Assembly (NCBI GenBank): GCA_002336675.1
Contig: DDEI01000098.1
Location: 3,595-20,986, forward strand
DNA: 17,392 bases
From: Flavobacteriales bacterium UBA1958
Lineage (GTDB): Bacteria > Bacteroidota > Bacteroidia > Flavobacteriales_D > Sanyastnellaceae
Reading direction: 5' to 3'
Made by a program: the position numbers and the translations under genes. Positions 15,115-17,392 of this stretch are shown in pieces. The notes below the pieces were generated by a model. The model was not told the DNA's origin, made no database searches, and was given only the letters and a program-made list of their open reading frames with translations. Numbering within the stretch: position 1 is the first letter of the stretch; each line of letters begins with the position of its first letter.

Positions 15115-15362
15115 ATTTTAAAGCAGAAATAGACATAATGCCACTTCCAGCGCTTTTAGATCCTCAGGGAAAAGCCGTTTCTAGTAACATGAAAAACATA
15201 GGTTTGGAGGAGATTACCAATGTGAGAATAGGCAAGCACGTTAGACTTTACGTAGATGCTACAGATACTGATCAAGCAGAAATCAAAGTTACTGAGGCTT
15301 GTAAGAAGTTGCTTTGCAATGAGATTATGGAAGGGTTCTCTTTTACTTTAGAGATAGCTTAG
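15111..15362 (+). CDS. purS: Phosphoribosylformylglycinamidine synthase subunit PurS
   Basis: PurS is the small subunit that bridges PurL and the glutaminase PurQ in the fourth step of purine synthesis. The 83-residue sequence shows the family pattern: FKAEIDIMPLPALLDPQGKAV at the start, then a GLEEITNVRIGKHVRLYVDA strand-helix segment and a C-terminal ACKKLLCNEIMEGFSF. The start ATG lies inside the pssA stop (ATGA, four-base overlap), so the genes are probably translationally coupled. Its presence implies a split PurL/PurQ/PurS system in this organism rather than only the fused large PurL. No purL or purQ gene lies in the window. Confidence 0.92.
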   Translation: MNFKAEIDIMPLPALLDPQGKAVSSNMKNIGLEEITNVRIGKHVRLYVDATDTDQAEIKVTEACKKLLCNEIMEGFSFTLEIA

Positions 15363-15432
15363 ATGTTTCTTTTTCTTTGCGTTAGCTATTAGTCCTTGGC
15401 TTAACCTTTATCCTATCAAATAAAAATATATC

Positions 15433-15464
15433 TCCTCGTATGAGGATGTCCTGTTTTTACATCC
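15433..15464 (+). terminator. Overlapping hairpins after purS, possible operon terminator
   Basis: TCCTC-GTAT-GAGGA (15433-15446) is a 5-bp stem followed after several bases by GTTTTT. It overlaps a second stem, GGATGT (15444-15449) with ACATCC (15459-15464), so only one can form at a time. It lies upstream of the aspS promoter box, which favours termination of the purS transcript over control of aspS. Confidence 0.35.
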
Positions 15465-15557
15465 GTTACATTTTCCCGTTTAGCATTTCCTCTCCTTTTT
15501 GACGATTGTAATACTTAAAATCAATCTTCCGATGAAACGTAACTGCTAATTACACCG

Positions 15558-15565
15558 TATCTTCG
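15558..15565 (+). promoter_or_regulatory. Probable -7 box (TATCTTCG) of aspS
   Basis: TATCTTCG is one base from TAnnTTTG and lies 25 bases before the aspS ATG, giving a short A-rich leader (AATAAAAATTCTAAGTAAA) without Shine-Dalgarno. No clear -33 TTG is seen. Confidence 0.45.
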
Positions 15566-15590
15566 CACTCGAATAAAAATTCTAAGTAAA

Positions 15591-17354
15591 ATGCACAGAT
15601 CGCACCGTTGTGGAGAGTTAAGAATCAGCCATGTAAATGAGATGGTTACCCTTTCAGGATGGGTACAGAAATCTAGAAACCTAGGAGGGATGACATTTGT
15701 CGATTTAAGAGACAGATATGGAATTACTCAACTAACGTTTAACATGGATACCCATGCCGCTCTGTGCGATTCTGCAAGAAAACTAGGGAGAGAGTTCGTG
15801 ATTAAAGTTACGGGTAAAGTAATAGAACGGAGCTCTAAAAATGGTCAAATGGCTACTGGCGATATAGAAATAGAAGTCACTGAACTTGAGCTTCTAAACG
15901 CGAGTAAAACCCCTCCTTTCACTATAGAAGATGATACGGACGGTGGTGAAGACCTTAGAATGAAATACCGTTACTTGGATTTAAGAAGAAATCCTGTAAT
16001 GAAAAATCTAGCACTTAGAAATAGACTTTCTATAGAAACTAGAAAATATTTAGACAGCATAGAGTTTTTCGAGATAGAGACGCCATATTTAATAAAATCT
16101 ACTCCAGAAGGAGCAAGAGATTTCGTGGTTCCATCTCGAATGAATCCAGGGCAGTTTTACGCTCTTCCGCAATCTCCTCAAACATTTAAGCAGTTACTAA
16201 TGGTAAGCGGTTATGACCGTTACTACCAGATAGTAAAATGCTTTAGAGATGAAGACCTAAGAGCAGACCGTCAGCCAGAGTTTACTCAGATAGATTGTGA
16301 AATGGCCTTCGTAGAGCAGGAAGATGTGCTGAATACTTTCGAAGGAATGGTGAGACACCTGTTTCGAGAGGTGAAAGAACTTGATCCAGGAGAGTTTCCT
16401 AGAATGTACTACGATGATGCCATGAGAATGTACGGTTCTGATAAGCCAGATATCCGTTTCGAAATGGAGTTCGTAGATATGTCTCCAGTGGCTAAGAATA
16501 AGGGATTCCAAGTGTTTGATTCTCAGGAAGCGATTATCGGAATTAGAGTAGATGACGCGGGGATTTACACTAGAAAACAATTGGATGCGCTCACTGATTT
16601 CGTTAAGAGGCCACAGATAGGAGCTAAAGGATTGGTGTATTGTAAATGCAATGAGGACGGAACGTTTAAGTCTTCTGTAGATAAGTTCTTTGATCAAGAA
16701 GCCTTAGCGGCTTGGGCTAGCCATTGCAACGCTAAACCAGGAGATTTAATTTTACTACTAAGTGGGGACCTAAATAATACGAGAAAACAGATGAACGAAC
16801 TTCGTCTGAAAATGGGTTCTGATTTAGGATTAAGGGATCCGAATAATTTCAAACCACTATGGGTTCTTGACTTCCCGCTGTTAGAATGGGATGAGGATTC
16901 TAAGCGTTACCACGCTATGCACCACCCGTTCACAAGCCCTAAGCCAGAGCATATGGATATCCTAGAAACTAAGCCAGGTGAAGTAAAAGCCAATGCTTAC
17001 GATATGGTGATTAACGGTGTAGAAATAGGTGGTGGTTCTATTCGAATTCATAATAGAGACATTCAAAGTAGAATGTTTGACCTATTAGGATTTACTAAAG
17101 AAGAGGCGCAAGCACAGTTTGGCTTCTTATTAAACGCATTCGAATATGGTGCTCCTCCGCACGGTGGATTGGCATTGGGATTTGATAGGCTATGCTCTCT
17201 ATTCGGAGGAAGCGATTCCATTCGTGATTTCATAGCATTCCCTAAGAATAATAGTGGCAGAGATGTAATGATAGATTCTCCATCTCCATTAGACAGGTCA
17301 CAGTTAGCCGAGTTACATTTGGACACTCAGGATCCTGAAGATAAAACTAAATAA
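15591..17354 (+). CDS. aspS: Aspartate-tRNA ligase
   Basis: This class II aminoacyl-tRNA synthetase charges tRNA-Asp in the cytoplasm. It has the bacterial build. An N-terminal OB-fold anticodon domain (about 1-105, GWVQKSRNLGGMTFVDLRDR) precedes the catalytic core with motif 2 FRDEDLRADRQPEFTQID. A bacterial GAD insertion domain lies at about 280-410. Motif 3 is GGLALGFDRLCSLFGG (about 525-540), followed by IRDFIAFPKN. The 587 residues are the normal bacterial length. Whether it also charges tRNA-Asn cannot be decided from what I see. Its stop overlaps the ATG of the next gene by one base. Confidence 0.96.
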   Translation: MHRSHRCGELRISHVNEMVTLSGWVQKSRNLGGMTFVDLRDRYGITQLTFNMDTHAALCDSARKLGREFVIKVTGKVIERSSKNGQMATGDIEIEVTELELLNASKTPPFTIEDDTDGGEDLRMKYRYLDLRRNPVMKNLALRNRLSIETRKYLDSIEFFEIETPYLIKSTPEGARDFVVPSRMNPGQFYALPQSPQTFKQLLMVSGYDRYYQIVKCFRDEDLRADRQPEFTQIDCEMAFVEQEDVLNTFEGMVRHLFREVKELDPGEFPRMYYDDAMRMYGSDKPDIRFEMEFVDMSPVAKNKGFQVFDSQEAIIGIRVDDAGIYTRKQLDALTDFVKRPQIGAKGLVYCKCNEDGTFKSSVDKFFDQEALAAWASHCNAKPGDLILLLSGDLNNTRKQMNELRLKMGSDLGLRDPNNFKPLWVLDFPLLEWDEDSKRYHAMHHPFTSPKPEHMDILETKPGEVKANAYDMVINGVEIGGGSIRIHNRDIQSRMFDLLGFTKEEAQAQFGFLLNAFEYGAPPHGGLALGFDRLCSLFGGSDSIRDFIAFPKNNSGRDVMIDSPSPLDRSQLAELHLDTQDPEDKTK

Positions 17355-17392
17355 TGGCACTGAAGTACAAACGGTTATCAAACGCAGAACTT
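17354..17392 (+). CDS. Start of a further gene, cut by the window edge
   Basis: An ATG overlapping the aspS stop codon (TAATG) opens a frame reading MALKYKRLSNAEL up to the window end. The tight overlap suggests it is translated with aspS. The 13 residues recall the N-terminus of DUF6495 proteins of Bacteroidota (K-Y-x-R-L-x-x-E-L), but this is too short to be sure. Confidence 0.45.
   Translation, partial: MALKYKRLSNAEL

Noticed and set aside
16257..16697. 146-codon minus-strand frame
   Set aside because: Antisense to the aspS catalytic region; no independent support.
1..17392. Defence island, prophage, CRISPR or mobile element
   Set aside because: No nuclease, integrase, transposase, spacer array or terminal repeats found; the genes are mostly conserved housekeeping ones.

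Overview
The window looks like an ordinary stretch of a Bacteroidota chromosome, most likely of the Flavobacteriales. Four things point there: a gldH gliding lipoprotein gene directly after a RicT (PSP1-family) gene; a secreted protein ending in a type IX secretion (T9SS) sorting domain; promoter -7 boxes of the TAnnTTTG type in front of several genes; and almost no Shine-Dalgarno sequences. The DNA is moderately AT-rich. I see no CRISPR array, insertion sequence, integrase or phage gene.

Left part (1-7653, all plus strand). The order is a PLP-dependent ACC deaminase/D-cysteine desulfhydrase family enzyme; a tiny YqaE/Pmp3-type membrane protein that the usual ORF criteria miss and that seems cut short by a TAG codon; recO (TTG start); a TonB-dependent receptor 6 bases behind recO; holB (DNA polymerase III delta'); ricT; and gldH, whose ATG overlaps the ricT stop.

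Middle (7654-11640, minus strand). A 616-residue FG-GAP/VCBS plus ASPIC/UnbV protein with a T9SS tail converges on gldH. Upstream of it lies an orphan two-transmembrane sensor histidine kinase. The 280 bases between gldH and the secreted protein gene may hold a decayed coding remnant.

Right part (11641-17392, plus strand). A tRNA-Cys(GCA) with a strong terminator is followed by about 300 non-coding bases. Then comes a tight five-gene row: acetaldehyde dehydrogenase (acylating), a four-helix-bundle protein, 4-hydroxy-2-oxovalerate aldolase, phosphatidylserine synthase and purS. aspS follows with its own promoter, and a further gene overlapping its stop codon runs off the window.

Most genes are housekeeping. 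The points worth a second look are the repeated placement of TAnnTTTG boxes 4-7 bases before start codons (probable leaderless mRNAs, two of them with TTG starts); the four-helix-bundle gene wedged between the two halves of a normally adjacent channelling enzyme pair; that pair standing without the rest of a meta-cleavage pathway; and the truncated YqaE gene. I found no clear candidate for a wholly new system.
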